A DNA stretch of 64,000 nt, taken from assembly GCA_020726505.1 (NCBI GenBank), contig JAHLEZ010000013.1, positions 2,480,001 to 2,544,000 of the forward strand. The letters run 5' to 3'. The DNA comes from Leptodontidium sp. MPI-SDFR-AT-0119 (taxonomy: Eukaryota; Ascomycota; Leotiomycetes; Helotiales; Leptodontidiaceae). The notes beneath the pieces were generated by a model. It was not told where the DNA came from and searched no databases. It saw only the letters and a list, made by a program, of their open reading frames with translations. Position numbers and translations under genes: made by a program. Below, one piece after another: positions 63,162 through 64,000 of this stretch. How positions within the stretch are numbered: the stretch's first letter is position 1; the number at the start of each line of letters is the position of its first letter.

Positions 63162-64000
63162 TGTACAATTGCCCAAGATTAGTGTAAGCTCTTTTAGATG
63201 GAGGTCCCACCGGGTGCCGACATCCCGTGATTGTGATGATGATATTCCAATTGAAGGAAGCGTTTGACAAGGCTTCCCAGAGAAGGAGGTCAAGCTACCT
63301 TCTTTCTCCCTCGGAAATCGGGCAAATGTTTATAAAGCAAACCCGTGCGGCTTTGTCACCTCTTATCCCATCCGGCTGTGTTGACAACCAGCTTTCAAAA
63401 AAGTGGATTGCATCCAACTAAGCGAAGCAATGCACCCAATTACGGGACTTCATCTCGCTAGATTTTGATGGGACTGCAAGGGTGTCAACACAGCGGATAG
63501 GATAGAGTTTGAACGGCGGGATTCATAATCACCAGACAATACCCCACACCGGCTAACGCCCCAAGCAAATAAACAATATTTTGAAAACAGAGGTGATAGA
63601 TTACGAAGTATATTAGATTGATTTGAAATGCGGTTTCTGTGTTGAGCTTCGAACAATTTAACTTCTCAAGTTCAATTCAACACGCCCGATTGTTACCCAG
63701 CGCCTGATCGGCGATGCTCTACCCTAAGTGCTTAGCTTTTCTCACAGCGGCTGCCTTTCAAGGGGTCTCCTGCTTATGGTAAGGAGGCACTAGAGTCTAC
63801 AAACGAGCGTTTCTTGATCTTGCCGTCGAGGTGCGACTCCAAATAATTAGCGTAAGAGAGCTACTGAAGTTAGTTTCCCAGGCGAACCGGCTTGGATATC
63901 AAGAGCATCGTCGGCGATGAAAATTATGCCGATTCTGTCCAGCGAGGCAATTGAAAGTCACGATCGCAGCCAGACACAATCGGAACCCCAAAGCCATGGG
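63162..64000. other. Nothing recognised to the window end
   Basis: Normal GC, short frames only. An ATG at 63716 begins a hydrophobic run resembling a signal peptide (LAFLTAAAFQGVSC) but is soon followed by a stop. Confidence 0.4.

Noticed and set aside
63716..63780. Second TRI14-like gene start (signal-peptide-like ATG)
   Set aside because: Only the hydrophobic start is similar to 55082. A stop follows soon and no downstream family sequence is seen.

Overview
The window is nuclear DNA of a filamentous ascomycete (Pezizomycotina). The signs are short introns with GTAAGT-like donors, fungal-only families (HET-like membrane protein, CorA-like, TRI14-like, fungal AAA/DUF7025, DUF3435) and a mosaic of normal GC genes with long TpA-rich, CpA/TpG-poor tracts full of TAA/TAG stops. 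That pattern is what repeat-induced point mutation (RIP) leaves. The class (Leotiomycetes, Sordariomycetes or other) cannot be settled from the sequence.

Layout. 1-4.2 kb: a decayed end of a Fot1/pogo element, then a decayed Crypton-type tyrosine recombinase. 4.4-10.2 kb: a normal island with a CorA-like membrane protein (-) and a five-exon HET-like membrane protein (+), followed by a HET-protein C-terminal remnant. 11.76-13.55 kb: an intact Fot1/pogo element with TIRs and a TA duplication. 13.6-26.7 kb: an AT-rich repeat graveyard holding a Ty1/copia element on the minus strand (LTRs 13953-14208 and 21242-21497), 183-bp tandem repeats, a tRNA-like sequence and a decayed DUF3435 tyrosine recombinase, the family that contains Starship captains. 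27.1-29.3 kb: an AAA ATPase pseudogene. 29.4-32 kb: unrecognised AT-rich relics. 32-36.3 kb: inverted repeats, a TA-flanked MITE, a Ty3/gypsy gag-protease fragment joined in frame to a NACHT gene, and a 645-bp foldback element inside the NACHT exon. 37-38.3 kb: MADS-box and ferric-reductase relics.

38322-50470 is a 12.1-kb Ty3/gypsy element with LTRs that look identical, intact Gag-protease and Pol frames and a near-textbook -1 frameshift site. It contrasts sharply with the decayed repeats around it. After more AT-rich relic sequence come a short-chain dehydrogenase (-, 52.5-53.4 kb) and a secreted TRI14-like protein (+, 55.1-56.2 kb). From 56.5 kb the window is again a collage: LINE fragments, a hAT relic, an MFS fragment, a solo LTR inside a LINE RNase H, a possible small secreted protein, a 5'-truncated acyl-CoA dehydrogenase, a TPR fragment and a hAT-like MITE.

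The genes do not form a pathway. The coherent story is transposon biology: at least eight mobile-element classes in two age layers (heavily RIP-like and untouched), with several insertions whose removal restores the target reading frame, and repeated association with fragments of NLR/HET-type genes. Exon borders were read by eye. No homology search was run, so family names rest on recognised motifs.
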